Below are positions 51,023-59,969 of a stretch of 64,000 bases of DNA, piece by piece. How positions within the stretch are numbered: position 1 is the first letter of the stretch; each line of letters opens with the position of its first letter. The DNA lies in assembly GCA_963544755.1 (NCBI GenBank), contig CAUUGH010000004.1, forward strand, positions 13,422-77,421. The letters are read 5' to 3'. The position numbers were made by a program, and so were the translations under genes. This DNA is from Selenomonas sp963544755 (lineage in GTDB: Bacteria; Bacillota; Negativicutes; Selenomonadales; Selenomonadaceae). The notes under the pieces are model-generated. The model made no database searches and was not told the DNA's origin. It worked only from the letters and a program-made list of their open reading frames with translations.

Positions 51023-52408
51023 TTAAGTTTTTAACCTATCTAAGGTATCTAGTACCTCATAAGATAGTCTTTCGATCTCCGGCAAGAGCAGACGCACTTG
51101 ATACTCATTGTTGTCATTATAGGCATCAATAGCTTTAGCACAGGTCTGATGAAAGTTATCATGCAGGGCTTCAAGACCATCAAAGATGGGATTGCCGCTG
51201 TATTTTGCCTTGCCCTCGCCCTCGTACCAATGTGCCAAGCGACAATGTTCATAGCTTAGGATGTCAGCAGAATTAAGCCGTATATTGCCAATAAGCATTT
51301 GATTGATGCGTGAAAGCCAAAGCAGATGATCTGTCTTTGCCAGATCTAAAGTTTCGTTTGAGCTCATAATAAGACCGCTCTTTAGAAAATCCTTGCGTAC
51401 ATTACTTGACTCTACGAGTACACGAAATAGATTCGTGTTGCACTCTTTTGATTCGTTTTTTGCCATGTGCATATTGTCAACCGCTTGACTTAGCGATGCG
51501 GTCATCTCTTCAAAAGAAGCAGACTGCTGCTCGGCAAAGGGGGCGAGCTTTTCTATCGAAGAGCTGATCTCCTTAAAGGTGCTGCGGATAGATCCGGACT
51601 GTTTTTCCGTCGCCTCGATATTTTCAGAGTTCTTCGTAAATGTTTCATCCATCAAATCAAACTGACCGCCAAGACCTTTGACCTCGTTTAGGATCGATGT
51701 AAGCTGCATACGAATCTCTTCTACCGAATCTTTTGATTGCACAGCAAGCTTTCGCACTTCTTCGGCAACGACGGCAAAGCCGCGCCCGTGTTCACCGGCA
51801 CGCGCCGCCTCGATGGAAGCATTAAGCGCAAGAAGATTCGTCTGCTCGGAAATGCCATTTACCGTCGCTACCAGTGTATTGATATTTGCCGTCGAACTAG
51901 TAAGCGTATCCATACGCCCTACCATGCTGCTGATACTGTCGCCGACGACTTTATTACCTGCCGCCATGCTCATTATAACCTCGCCTGCATGGTTCATCGT
52001 CACCTGTCCGGAGCTTGTTTTGTCGGCGATATTAGTAGACATAGAAGCGATGTCGTTTATAGATTCTGCCATGGTGCGTATAACATCCATGACCTCTTTT
52101 ACACCGCTTGAAATATCTGTCAGGTTAAAAAAGAGCTTGTTTAGCAGAAGGGAAGCTTGAATCTGCTTGGCAAGGCTATCATTTAAAGTCATTGTGATGT
52201 GGTGCGCCTGCTCTTTTTGCTTTGTGACAAAGCCTAAAAGAGCAGCTGTCAAAGCTTTAAGAGAGCCACTCATGACAGTAGGCGCAGGTGCGTCTAAATT
52301 GCCGCCGGCAAGCGTATTTAAGTAGCTTTCTAGCTTCCTAAGCTCGTCTTGCATCGCTGGCGAAGTTAGCGGCATCGCCTCAGCTTTTTTACTTTTAAAG
52401 AAACCCAT
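51023..52408 (-). CDS. Cytoplasmic chemoreceptor with C-terminal zinc-binding (CZB) domain
   Basis: A 461-residue receptor without membrane segments. Residues about 80-320 are the MCP signalling domain, with the tip ISEQTNLLALNASIEAARAGEHGRGF. The C-terminal part (about 350-460) matches the CZB domain: a His near HLLWLSRINQ, then HCRLAHWYEGEGKAKYSG, and LHDNFHQTC, giving the His/Cys zinc ligands. CZB receptors sense zinc-linked signals such as oxidants in the cytoplasm. I start at the second of two nearby ATGs because GAAAGG then lies 9 bases upstream. It runs opposite to the flanking genes. Confidence 0.88.
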   Translation of the reverse strand: MGFFKSKKAEAMPLTSPAMQDELRKLESYLNTLAGGNLDAPAPTVMSGSLKALTAALLGFVTKQKEQAHHITMTLNDSLAKQIQASLLLNKLFFNLTDISSGVKEVMDVIRTMAESINDIASMSTNIADKTSSGQVTMNHAGEVIMSMAAGNKVVGDSISSMVGRMDTLTSSTANINTLVATVNGISEQTNLLALNASIEAARAGEHGRGFAVVAEEVRKLAVQSKDSVEEIRMQLTSILNEVKGLGGQFDLMDETFTKNSENIEATEKQSGSIRSTFKEISSSIEKLAPFAEQQSASFEEMTASLSQAVDNMHMAKNESKECNTNLFRVLVESSNVRKDFLKSGLIMSSNETLDLAKTDHLLWLSRINQMLIGNIRLNSADILSYEHCRLAHWYEGEGKAKYSGNPIFDGLEALHDNFHQTCAKAIDAYNDNNEYQVRLLLPEIERLSYEVLDTLDRLKT

Positions 52409-52653
52409 ATACATCAACCTTTCTGCTTTTGAATCTTTCAGATGGGTTTCTTGCAATAGAGTATCGTCCTACCCATCCCATACCCTCTTCACTGTATCGG
52501 TAATTTTTTACTCATAGAAAAGACTTTTTTTGAAAAAAATTAGCTAAATGCTGCATTTTTTTGGCGGCGTGTATTTTCAGATGCTATATTTTCTTTTCCT
52601 GCCGTATGTATACACTTGCAACGCAGACGAAAAATAAAAAGGAGTGGAAAAAT

Positions 52654-53223
52654 ATGCGTGTATTCTTAAATCCCGGTCACGATCTCATCTATGACAGCGG
52701 CGCGGTCAATCAGCTTTTGGGGTTAAGAGAGTGCGATATTGCCGCAGACATCGGCGAGCGCACGAAGATCTACTTAGAGCTTGTCGGCATGGAAGTCTTT
52801 AGTATGCAAAGCGATAATTTAGCATGGGATACTGACCACCTTGAGCGCAGCGGCGCCGCCGTGACAGACGAGGCGAACAAGTGCAAAGCCGATATATTTG
52901 TAAGCCTTCATTGCAACGCGGCAAATGGCAAGGCGCACGGCACGGAAACGCTCATCTATGCCGCAGGCGGCAAGGCGGAGCGGCTAGCGCGCGCTATAAA
53001 TTGGCAGATCACGACTTCACTTGACACAGTAGATCGCGGCGTAAAAGAGCGGCCGGAACTTATCGTACTTAATGCGACCGCGATGCCTGCCGTACTAGTA
53101 GAGCTTGCCTTTATCGACTACCTGCCGGAAGCGCGGCTTTTAGCAGATAAAGCCGATGTATTTGCACGCGCTGTCGCACGCGGCATTACAGATTACGAAG
53201 AACAATTATTAAAGAAGCTTTGA
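52654..53223 (+). CDS. N-acetylmuramoyl-L-alanine amidase (Amidase_3)
   Basis: A 189-residue zinc amidase. LNPGHDLIYDSGA holds the first His, LRECDIAADI the Glu, SLHCNAANG the second His, and PAVLVELAFIDY the catalytic Glu. It cuts the bond between muramic acid and the stem peptide. The protein consists of the catalytic domain only, with no signal peptide from the chosen ATG (AAGGAGTGG upstream), unlike AmiC or CwlD. It might be exported in another way, act like a phage lysin, or use an upstream start. Confidence 0.88.
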   Translation: MRVFLNPGHDLIYDSGAVNQLLGLRECDIAADIGERTKIYLELVGMEVFSMQSDNLAWDTDHLERSGAAVTDEANKCKADIFVSLHCNAANGKAHGTETLIYAAGGKAERLARAINWQITTSLDTVDRGVKERPELIVLNATAMPAVLVELAFIDYLPEARLLADKADVFARAVARGITDYEEQLLKKL

Positions 53224-53245
53224 TAAAATGAAGTCGCGCTTCTTA
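53217..53245. repeat. Partial dispersed repeat at the amidase stop codon
   Basis: CTTTGATAAAATGAAG, the left end of the repeat family with the TGA serving as the amidase stop; the rest is missing. Confidence 0.4.
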
Positions 53246-53252
53246 TTGCTCC

Positions 53253-53281
53253 TTGACAAAGACACTTGTTAAATTTATACT
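53253..53281 (+). promoter_or_regulatory. Promoter of the nuo operon
   Basis: TTGACA, 17-nt spacer, TATACT, about 63 bp before nuoA. Confidence 0.8.
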
Positions 53282-53343
53282 AATAATTATCATGGATTAT
53301 TGCACGATAACTAACAGCTATTATAATACGAGGAGGAATTTTT

Positions 53344-53697
53344 ATGGGAGAATATGGTGCGCTAGGGCTATTTCTTATTGCAGCTATCGTTTTTCCCTTT
53401 ATGGTGCTGTTGCCGGCGCGTTTTTTGCAGCCGCGCCAGCCGACTTTAGAAAAGCAAAAGCCTTATGAATGTGGCGTTGATACAGTCGGCTCAAGTGATG
53501 TAGAGTATCATGTCGGCTACTTTCGTTACGCGCTTGCTTTTCTCCTCTTTGATGTAGAAACGGTTTTTCTTTATCCGTGGGCAGTGTCTTTTGATAGACT
53601 CGGAATTTTCGCTTTTTTGGAAATGTTTGTTTTTCTTGGCATCTTGGCGCTTGGTCTTTGGTATGCGTGGCAAAAGGGGGATCTTGCATGGAAATAG
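53344..53697 (+). CDS. nuoA: NADH-quinone oxidoreductase subunit A
   Basis: A 117-residue membrane subunit with three helices. KPYECGVDTVG, GYFRYALAFLLFDVETVFLYPWA and the acidic residue in the first helix region are the NuoA signatures. It forms part of the membrane arm at the quinone site. AGGAGG precedes the ATG. First gene of an operon that runs to nuoN with gene overlaps throughout. Confidence 0.96.
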   Translation: MGEYGALGLFLIAAIVFPFMVLLPARFLQPRQPTLEKQKPYECGVDTVGSSDVEYHVGYFRYALAFLLFDVETVFLYPWAVSFDRLGIFAFLEMFVFLGILALGLWYAWQKGDLAWK

Positions 53698-54206
53698 TAG
53701 ATCTCGTGCCTAGTGCGCTTAGGGAAAATGTGATTGTAAGCTCCGTTGATGCGCTGTTTAAGTGGGCGCGTTCGCGCTCTATTTGGCCTTTGGCATCAGG
53801 TCTTGCGTGCTGCTCTATTGAGATGATGGCAGCGGCGGCATCGCGCTTTGATCTGGCGCGCTTTGGCTACGAAGTTTTTCGTGCTTGCCCAAGACAAGCA
53901 GATCTTTTGATCGTTGCCGGCACTTTGACGTGGAAGATGACGCCGCCTCTTATACGTCTTTACGAGCAGATGCCCGCGCCTAAATACGTCATCGCCATGG
54001 GTAACTGCAACATCTGCGGCGGACCTTTTACGGATTCATATGCAACGGTCAAATCTCTCGACGAGGTCTTGCCCGTTGATCTTTACTTGCCGGGTTGCCC
54101 ACCGCGCCCCGAGGCTTTGATCGATGCGCTGATCAAGCTGCGTGATAAAATCGCGCAGCCGGATCGGTGCAAAAGGGTTGGGGGTGTGGCAAGATGCGTA
54201 AGATGA
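53688..54206 (+). CDS. nuoB: NADH-quinone oxidoreductase subunit B
   Basis: A 172-residue subunit carrying the N2 [4Fe-4S] cluster: LACCSIEMMAAAASRFDLARFG gives two adjacent Cys, GNCNICGGPF the third and LPGCPPRPEAL the fourth. It passes electrons to quinone. The ATG overlaps the end of nuoA and follows a GGGGGAT ribosome site. Its C-terminus (KRVGGVARCVR) overlaps nuoC. Confidence 0.96.
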   Translation: MEIVDLVPSALRENVIVSSVDALFKWARSRSIWPLASGLACCSIEMMAAAASRFDLARFGYEVFRACPRQADLLIVAGTLTWKMTPPLIRLYEQMPAPKYVIAMGNCNICGGPFTDSYATVKSLDEVLPVDLYLPGCPPRPEALIDALIKLRDKIAQPDRCKRVGGVARCVR

Positions 54207-54694
54207 CGTATTTTTCCAAGGAGCATCTTAAAAAATTAGTTGAAATATTTTTTGAGGCGAGTTTTGACGATCAAGCGCAAGAGCCGGCGCTTTTCGTCGC
54301 TGCGGCGGATTTTCTCGCCGTCTTGCGCTATCTTAAGGAACAGGCTGGCTTTGATCGTCTTGGCAATTTAACGGCGGTCGATTGGCGAGATCGCATTGAG
54401 ATGGTCTATCACCTCTATCAGATGAAAGAAAATGTAAAGCTTGAAATGAAAGTATCACTAGATCCTATGCTGCCTGTCATTGAGTCGGCGACAGCGCTTT
54501 ATAAAGGGGCTGAGTTTGAAGAGCGCGAGGTCTACGATCTAATGGGCGTAAGATTTCTTCATCATCCTGATCTTCGGCGTATCCTCCTGCCTGACGATTA
54601 TCCGGCGCATCCTTTGCGAAAAGACTTTATAGCACCTGAGCCAAAGCTTGAGGGAGGTAAGCTCGTATGGCTGAAAAAAGCACCTACATCTTAA
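54194..54694 (+). CDS. nuoC: NADH-quinone oxidoreductase subunit C
   Basis: A 166-residue 30-kDa-type subunit. RLGNLTAVDWRDRIEMVYHLY and the signature REVYDLMGVRFLHHPDLRRILLPDDYPAHPLRKDF are clear (given here in parts of the family pattern ExxDxxGxxFxGHPxLRRILxPDxWxGxPLRKDY). It is separate from nuoD rather than fused. GGGGTG lies 7 bases before the ATG. Overlaps nuoB and nuoD. Confidence 0.95.
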   Translation: MRKMTYFSKEHLKKLVEIFFEASFDDQAQEPALFVAAADFLAVLRYLKEQAGFDRLGNLTAVDWRDRIEMVYHLYQMKENVKLEMKVSLDPMLPVIESATALYKGAEFEEREVYDLMGVRFLHHPDLRRILLPDDYPAHPLRKDFIAPEPKLEGGKLVWLKKAPTS

Positions 54695-55764
54695 ATATGG
54701 GGCCGCAGCATCCTAGTACGCACGGTGTTTTGCAAGTCGAGCTGGAGCTTTCGGGCGAGTGCATCAAGCGTGCAAGGCCGATCCTCGGCTATCTTCATCG
54801 CGGCATAGAAAAGCTCATGGAGTCGCGCACCTATGCGCAGTGTCTGCCCTATACAGATAAGCTTGACTACGTTTCTTCGATGAATAACAATCTCGCATGG
54901 TGTGAGGCGGTCGAAAAGCTCGCAGGCATCCGCGTGCCGCTTCGCGCCGAATATTTGCGCGTTATCGCCGCCGAGCTAAATCGCATCGCAAGTCATCTTA
55001 TTTTCATCGGCACGCTGTTAAACGATTTGGGTGCCGCGACGGCCTTTGTTTATGCCTTTCGCGACCGCGAAAAAGTGCTCGATCTCTTCGATCTCTTATG
55101 CGGTGCGCGTATGTCAACGAGCTACATCCGTATCGGTGGCGTCGCCTTTGACGCGACGGACACATTTATTAAAAAAACACAAGAATTTCTCGACTATGTA
55201 CCTGCTATGCTCGACGAGTATGATCAACTGATCACAGGAAATGAAATTTTCTACGCACGCATGAAAGGCGTATCGCCCATGACGGGCGAAGAAGCAAAGT
55301 CGCTTTCTCTTTCGGGGGCAAATCTTCGTGCCACAGGCGTTTCTTACGATATTCGCCGCATCGAGCCATACAGTATCTACGAGCGTTTTGATTTTGAAGT
55401 GCCAATCGGCAAAAAAGGCGACGATTGGGATCGTTACGAGGTGCGTTTACGAGAAATTGGTGAAAGCGCCAAGATCATTTACCAAGCCTTACAGGAAATG
55501 CCAACAGGTGATTTTAAGAAAAAAATTTCGCCCAATCTTCGTCCGCCGCAAGGATCTATTTATCACCGCGTAGAAAACACGCGCGGCGAGCTTGGCTTTT
55601 ACATCGTCAGCGACGGTACGGCAAAACCTTACCGCGTGCATATTAGAAGACCGTCCTTTGTGAATTTGCAGGCGCTCGATCCCCTGTGTCGCGGCACGCT
55701 CGTCGCCGATTCCGTTGTCGTCTATTCGACGCTTGACCCCTTGATGGGCGAAGTCGATTGTTGA
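54667..55764 (+). CDS. nuoD: NADH-quinone oxidoreductase subunit D
   Basis: A 365-residue 49-kDa-type subunit. MGPQHPSTHGVLQVELEL at the N-terminus, the RGIEKLMESRTYAQCLPYTDKLDY quinone-site region, RIGGVAFD, and PSFVNLQAL and MGEVDC at the C-terminus are present. It is related to the large subunit of group 4 [NiFe] hydrogenases but lacks the nickel Cys pairs. It forms the quinone pocket with NuoB. The start overlaps the end of nuoC. Confidence 0.95.
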   Translation: MAEKSTYILNMGPQHPSTHGVLQVELELSGECIKRARPILGYLHRGIEKLMESRTYAQCLPYTDKLDYVSSMNNNLAWCEAVEKLAGIRVPLRAEYLRVIAAELNRIASHLIFIGTLLNDLGAATAFVYAFRDREKVLDLFDLLCGARMSTSYIRIGGVAFDATDTFIKKTQEFLDYVPAMLDEYDQLITGNEIFYARMKGVSPMTGEEAKSLSLSGANLRATGVSYDIRRIEPYSIYERFDFEVPIGKKGDDWDRYEVRLREIGESAKIIYQALQEMPTGDFKKKISPNLRPPQGSIYHRVENTRGELGFYIVSDGTAKPYRVHIRRPSFVNLQALDPLCRGTLVADSVVVYSTLDPLMGEVDC

Positions 55765-55773
55765 GGGGGTGAA

Positions 55774-56817
55774 ATGATGCAAACGAGCATCGTCTACCAT
55801 TATATTAATCAGTTTCGCCTTTTTTTGACAGCAGTACTTGGCGATGCTTTTTTAGCCGATCTCGTCATGACGCTTTTGGGCATCGTCTGTCTTTTGATGA
55901 TCGTCATGAATGCGGCGCTTGTCTTTACCTTTGGCGAGCGCAAGATCTGCGCGTTTATCCAAGTGCGCTTAGGGCCAAACCGCGTAGGGCCGGGCGGTCT
56001 TTTGCAGCCGGTAGCAGATGCCCTAAAGCTCCTTGGCAAAGAAGACATCATGCCAGACGGCGCTGATCGCATCCTTTGGAGTCTTTCGCCGATTCTTGTA
56101 TTTGTGCCGGCGGCACTTCTTTATGCTTTTTATCCCTTCGATGCAGGTGTCGTCTTTGCCGATGTAAACATCGGTCTTTTTCTCTTGCTTGCCATCTCGG
56201 CACAGGCGGTGCTGCCATTTTTCATGGGCGGCTTTTCTTCTAACAGCAAATACGGGCTTATCGGCTCGATGCGTGCTGTCGCGCAGCTTTTGACCTATGA
56301 GCTGCCACTCGGCTTTGCCGTCATGGGCGTCGTCATGCTCACAGGCTCTTTAGACATGAGCCGCATCGTCGAAGCGCAGGCGGATTGTTGGTACATCTTC
56401 AAGCAGCCGCTTGCATTCATTATCGTTTTTATCTGCATGATCGCCGAGAGCAACCGTCCGCCGTTTAACCTCTTAGAAGGTGAGTCAGAGATCATCGCAG
56501 GACCTTTTACAGAGTATAGCGGTATGCGTTGGGCACTTTTTTTTCTCGCAGAGTTTGCCAATCTTCTTTCTGTCGCCATTCTTATGACTACGCTCTTTTT
56601 AGGCGGCTTTCAAGGCCCTTCGTTTTTACCGGGCATCTTTTGGTTTTTTCTAAAATCGTTCGTCATGATCGTCATTTTCCAGTGGGTTGGCTGGACTTTT
56701 CCACGCTTTCGCATCGATCATCAGATCGCTTTTGGTTGGAAAATCCTCTTACCTTTAGCGATGCTAAATGTTCTTTTAACAGGTATCGCTATGATGCTCC
56801 GGCAGATGTTTAGCTAA
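55774..56817 (+). CDS. nuoH: NADH-quinone oxidoreductase subunit H
   Basis: A 347-residue membrane protein with about eight helices. FGERKICAFIQVRLGPNRVGPGGLLQPVADALKLL is the quinone-channel loop signature (abbreviated RxGPNRVGP), with later AESNRPPFNLLEGESEI. It joins the peripheral and membrane arms. Two ATGs are adjacent behind GAGGGGGTG, so the start may be one codon later. Confidence 0.96.
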   Translation: MMQTSIVYHYINQFRLFLTAVLGDAFLADLVMTLLGIVCLLMIVMNAALVFTFGERKICAFIQVRLGPNRVGPGGLLQPVADALKLLGKEDIMPDGADRILWSLSPILVFVPAALLYAFYPFDAGVVFADVNIGLFLLLAISAQAVLPFFMGGFSSNSKYGLIGSMRAVAQLLTYELPLGFAVMGVVMLTGSLDMSRIVEAQADCWYIFKQPLAFIIVFICMIAESNRPPFNLLEGESEIIAGPFTEYSGMRWALFFLAEFANLLSVAILMTTLFLGGFQGPSFLPGIFWFFLKSFVMIVIFQWVGWTFPRFRIDHQIAFGWKILLPLAMLNVLLTGIAMMLRQMFS

Positions 56818-56826
56818 AAGGAGTGA

Positions 56827-57246
56827 ATGACTTTGTGGGGCAAAGGCTTAAAAAAAGGTCTTGGCGTGACGTGGAATCACCTCTGGGGCAAGAAAGAAAC
56901 CGTATCTTATCCTGAAGAACAAATTTCGCTTAGCGAACGCTTTCGCGGCGGTCATCTGGCTTTAGAAACAAAAAAGTGCATCTCGTGCAAACTTTGCGCG
57001 ACGAGCTGTCCGAATGGGGCACTTGATCTCTTGATCACGGCAGATGAGAAGAAAAAGCGGCATATGGCGAATTATTGGCACGATATCGGCCGCTGCATTT
57101 ACTGCGGCATTTGCGTCGAGGTCTGCCCGACGCAGGCTATTTCGTGGGATAAAAATTTTGCCATCGCCTCGTACTTTAAGGAAGACATGAAGTACGATGC
57201 AGTAGCAGAAGAAAAAAGAAGAAAGGAGGAGAAGATGCGTGAATGA
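56827..57246 (+). CDS. nuoI: NADH-quinone oxidoreductase subunit I
   Basis: A 139-residue ferredoxin-like subunit with two [4Fe-4S] motifs: CISCKLCATSCPNGAL and CIYCGICVEVCPTQAI. They pass electrons to NuoB. The N-terminus (about 1-35) lies along the membrane. ATG at 56827 follows AAAAGGAGTGA closely; an in-frame TTG two codons later has better spacing and could be the real start. Without NuoE/F/G this subunit is the natural entry point for electrons from ferredoxin. Confidence 0.95.
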   Translation: MTLWGKGLKKGLGVTWNHLWGKKETVSYPEEQISLSERFRGGHLALETKKCISCKLCATSCPNGALDLLITADEKKKRHMANYWHDIGRCIYCGICVEVCPTQAISWDKNFAIASYFKEDMKYDAVAEEKRRKEEKMRE

Positions 57247-57748
57247 TGTCGATTTAGTAGGCGATGTCGTCTTTTACCTCTTGGCAGCTATTACCGTCTT
57301 TGGCGCATTTGGCGTGGTACTGGCAAAAAAGCTCGTACACGCAGCACTTTTCCTGACGATCACATTTATCGGCGTGGCTCTTCTTTACTTTAAGCTCGGC
57401 GCAGACTTTCTCGGCGCGGCGCAGCTTATGATCTACGCCGGCGGCGTCGCCGTGCTTATCGTCTTAGGCGTCATGCTCACGCGCCACGCGCCCGGCGAAG
57501 CGACTAGCCCTAATAACACGCACCGTTTTTTTTCGCCGGTCGTCGCCGCATTTTTTTTCGCCGTCCTTTTTTTCGCCATCTATAAAACACCGTTTGCAAA
57601 AGTCATAAAAGTGCCTGCGACAAGTACAATAGAAGCGCTCGCCGACCTTATGCTTGGCGAATATGTGCTAAGTTTTGAACTGGCGGCGACGCTTCTTCTA
57701 TCGGCACTTGTCGGCGCGATTGTTTTGGCAAAGGAGGAAGGACAATGA
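57239..57748 (+). CDS. nuoJ: NADH-quinone oxidoreductase subunit J
   Basis: A 169-residue membrane subunit with five helices; GVVLAKKLVHAALFLTITFIGVALLYF and MIYAGGVAVLIVLGVMLT are typical of NuoJ. Start is GTG, 8 bases after AAAGGAGGAG, overlapping the end of nuoI. It overlaps nuoK by ATGA. Confidence 0.93.
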   Translation: MNDVDLVGDVVFYLLAAITVFGAFGVVLAKKLVHAALFLTITFIGVALLYFKLGADFLGAAQLMIYAGGVAVLIVLGVMLTRHAPGEATSPNNTHRFFSPVVAAFFFAVLFFAIYKTPFAKVIKVPATSTIEALADLMLGEYVLSFELAATLLLSALVGAIVLAKEEGQ

Positions 57749-58056
57749 GCGTGGGGCTTTTTCATTATCTAATACTAGCGGCAAGCCTCTTTGCCATCGG
57801 TCTTTTCGGGCTTCTTAAAAAGAAAAATCTAATCGTCGTGCTTATGAGCATCGAGCTGATGCTAAACGCGGCAAATCTTAACCTCGTCGCCTTTAATCGC
57901 TTCTTGCCCATCGAAAAGCTGGAAGGTCAGCTTTTGGCGATCTTTTCGATGATGGTTGGGGCGGCAGAAATTGCCGTGGGGTTAGCACTCGCCTTTCGCA
58001 TCTGCCACGACAGAAAGACAATTTTACTAGATGCGCTAGAGCGCATGAAAGGCTAG
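57745..58056 (+). CDS. nuoK: NADH-quinone oxidoreductase subunit K
   Basis: A 103-residue, three-helix, MnhC-like subunit. LLKKKNLIVVLMSIELMLNAANLNLVAF contains the conserved Glu of the proton path (ELMLNAxN), and a second acidic residue is in GAAEIAVGLAL. Coupled to nuoJ by a four-base overlap. Confidence 0.96.
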   Translation: MSVGLFHYLILAASLFAIGLFGLLKKKNLIVVLMSIELMLNAANLNLVAFNRFLPIEKLEGQLLAIFSMMVGAAEIAVGLALAFRICHDRKTILLDALERMKG

Positions 58057-58064
58057 GAGGTGGC

Positions 58065-59969
58065 ATGATGTTTTCCGCTTTCGCCTTGCACCATGCGTGG
58101 CTCATACCGCTTTTGCCGGGGCTTGCTTTCATCCTCGCCGGCTTTTTTCGCTCTTTGCACCGCCTTTGTGCAGCACTTGTTATTTTTGCTATCGGCGCAA
58201 GTTTTGCACTTTCTAGCGGCGTTATCGCGGCGGTTCTTTTTACGCCGATCACGGTTGATGCGCCGTATACAGCTAAGGCGACTTGGGTAATGATCGGCAA
58301 TCTCGTCTTGGAAATGGGCATCTTAGTCGATCCCATCACGGCGATGATGCTTTTTGTCGTCACGACGGTGGCGCTTTTAGTTGCGATCTATTCCGTTGGC
58401 TACATGAAAGACGACCCCGGCAGGGGACGCTTTTTCTCATTTTTGTCACTTTTTGTCGCTTCGATGCTCGGTCTTGTACTTGCGTCAAATTTCTTGCAGC
58501 TTTATGTTTTTTGGGAAGGTGTCGGACTTTGCTCATACCTTCTGATCGGTTTTTACTATCAGCGCATAGCGGCAAGAGAAGCGGCGAAAAAAGCCTTCAT
58601 CACGACGCGCATAGGTGACTTTGGGCTGCTTTTAGGCATCTTGCTACTAGAGATTCATTTCGGGACGCTAGACTTCTTGCAGCTTCGCATGATCGTACCG
58701 CTTGAGGTCTTGTCGCTAGGTACAGTATTTTTGACCATTGCAGGCGTTCTTATTTTTATAGGACCTATAGGAAAATCAGGGCAGTTGCCGCTGCACGTTT
58801 GGCTGCCTGACGCTATGGAAGGGCCAACGCCGGTTTCTGCCTTGATCCATGCAGCGACTATGGTTGTCGCAGGCGTCTATTTGGTCGCGCGCGCGTACTT
58901 CATCTTTTTGCCCTCGCCCCTTCTTATGGACATCATAGCGTGGGTCGGCGCTATAACGGCGATTTTTGCCGCAAGCATCGCGCTTACAGAGCGCAAGATA
59001 AAGCGCATCTTAGCCTATTCGACTGTAAGCCAGCTCGGCTATATGATGCTTGCGCTAGGTGTCGGCTCTTTGAGTGCTTCGATGTTTCATCTCATGACAC
59101 ACGCTTTTTTTAAAGCACTCTTGTTTCTTGCAGCCGGTGCGCTCATGCACGCACTGGCCGATGAAGCAGACATCTTTCGCATGGGCGGACTATGCAAGAA
59201 AATGCCGTGGACATTTGCGGCGGTGACGATTGGCGTTTTGTCGATCGTCGGCGTGCCGCCATTTTCCGGCTTTTTTTCCAAAGATGAGATTATCCTGGCA
59301 GCTTTTAAAGTGTCAACGCCGCTTTACATTATTTTGCTGCTCACCGGCTTTATGACAGCTCTTTACATGGCGCGGCTGCTCTTTGTCGCTTTTTTTGGCA
59401 AGTGCAAGACGGGCGCGGCGTACCACGCGCACGAGGTCGGCTGGTGGCTTCGTCTGCCGCTTATCGTACTGTCGCTGCTTTCTGTGACTGTGGGCTTTTT
59501 CGGACACAAGTGGGGCTTTGGCTCTTGGGTATACTTTGCTAAGGCGCATGAGAGCGCGATAGAGCCGTCGGTAGCTATTACGGCGACCGCGCTGACATTT
59601 GTCGCAATTGCTGTTTCTTATCTCATCTATGTAAAAAAGGTGATTTCTGCTGAATATATCGCGGCAAGATTTGGTATTTTCTACACACTAAGCTATCATA
59701 AATATTACATCGACGAGATTTATGCCGCGCTTTGCAAGGTCTTTGTCGATGGCTGCGGCAAAGTCTTTTACTGGATCGACATCTACATCATCGACAAGAC
59801 AGTAAATATTCTCGCGCTTTTTGTGCGCTTATCAAGCGGCGTGCTATCCCTCTTTGAAACGGGGCAGACACAGTTTTATGCAGCAGTCCTCGTCTTAGGC
59901 GCGGCGCTTCTCGCACTCTTTTGCACTTTTTATGTAGGCGGCAATATTTTCGTGGGAGGTGGCTTTTGA
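58065..59969 (+). CDS. nuoL: NADH-quinone oxidoreductase subunit L
   Basis: A 634-residue antiporter-like proton pump subunit. FFSFLSLFVASMLGLVLASNFLQLYVFWEGVGLCSYLLIGFYY, LPLHVWLPDAMEGPTPVSALIHAATMVVAGVYL and RKIKRILAYSTVSQLGYMMLALG family patterns are all present (only in short key parts here: WEGVGLCSYLLIG, WLPDAMEGPTPVSALIHAAT). The long C-terminal lateral helix is present. AGGAGGTGG precedes the start; it overlaps nuoM as TGATG. Confidence 0.96.
   Translation: MMFSAFALHHAWLIPLLPGLAFILAGFFRSLHRLCAALVIFAIGASFALSSGVIAAVLFTPITVDAPYTAKATWVMIGNLVLEMGILVDPITAMMLFVVTTVALLVAIYSVGYMKDDPGRGRFFSFLSLFVASMLGLVLASNFLQLYVFWEGVGLCSYLLIGFYYQRIAAREAAKKAFITTRIGDFGLLLGILLLEIHFGTLDFLQLRMIVPLEVLSLGTVFLTIAGVLIFIGPIGKSGQLPLHVWLPDAMEGPTPVSALIHAATMVVAGVYLVARAYFIFLPSPLLMDIIAWVGAITAIFAASIALTERKIKRILAYSTVSQLGYMMLALGVGSLSASMFHLMTHAFFKALLFLAAGALMHALADEADIFRMGGLCKKMPWTFAAVTIGVLSIVGVPPFSGFFSKDEIILAAFKVSTPLYIILLLTGFMTALYMARLLFVAFFGKCKTGAAYHAHEVGWWLRLPLIVLSLLSVTVGFFGHKWGFGSWVYFAKAHESAIEPSVAITATALTFVAIAVSYLIYVKKVISAEYIAARFGIFYTLSYHKYYIDEIYAALCKVFVDGCGKVFYWIDIYIIDKTVNILALFVRLSSGVLSLFETGQTQFYAAVLVLGAALLALFCTFYVGGNIFVGGGF

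Noticed and set aside
52457..52560. Flagellar sigma-28 promoter upstream of the CZB chemoreceptor
   Set aside because: A CCGATAC segment resembles the -10 part, but no TAAA-type -35 lies at the right distance.
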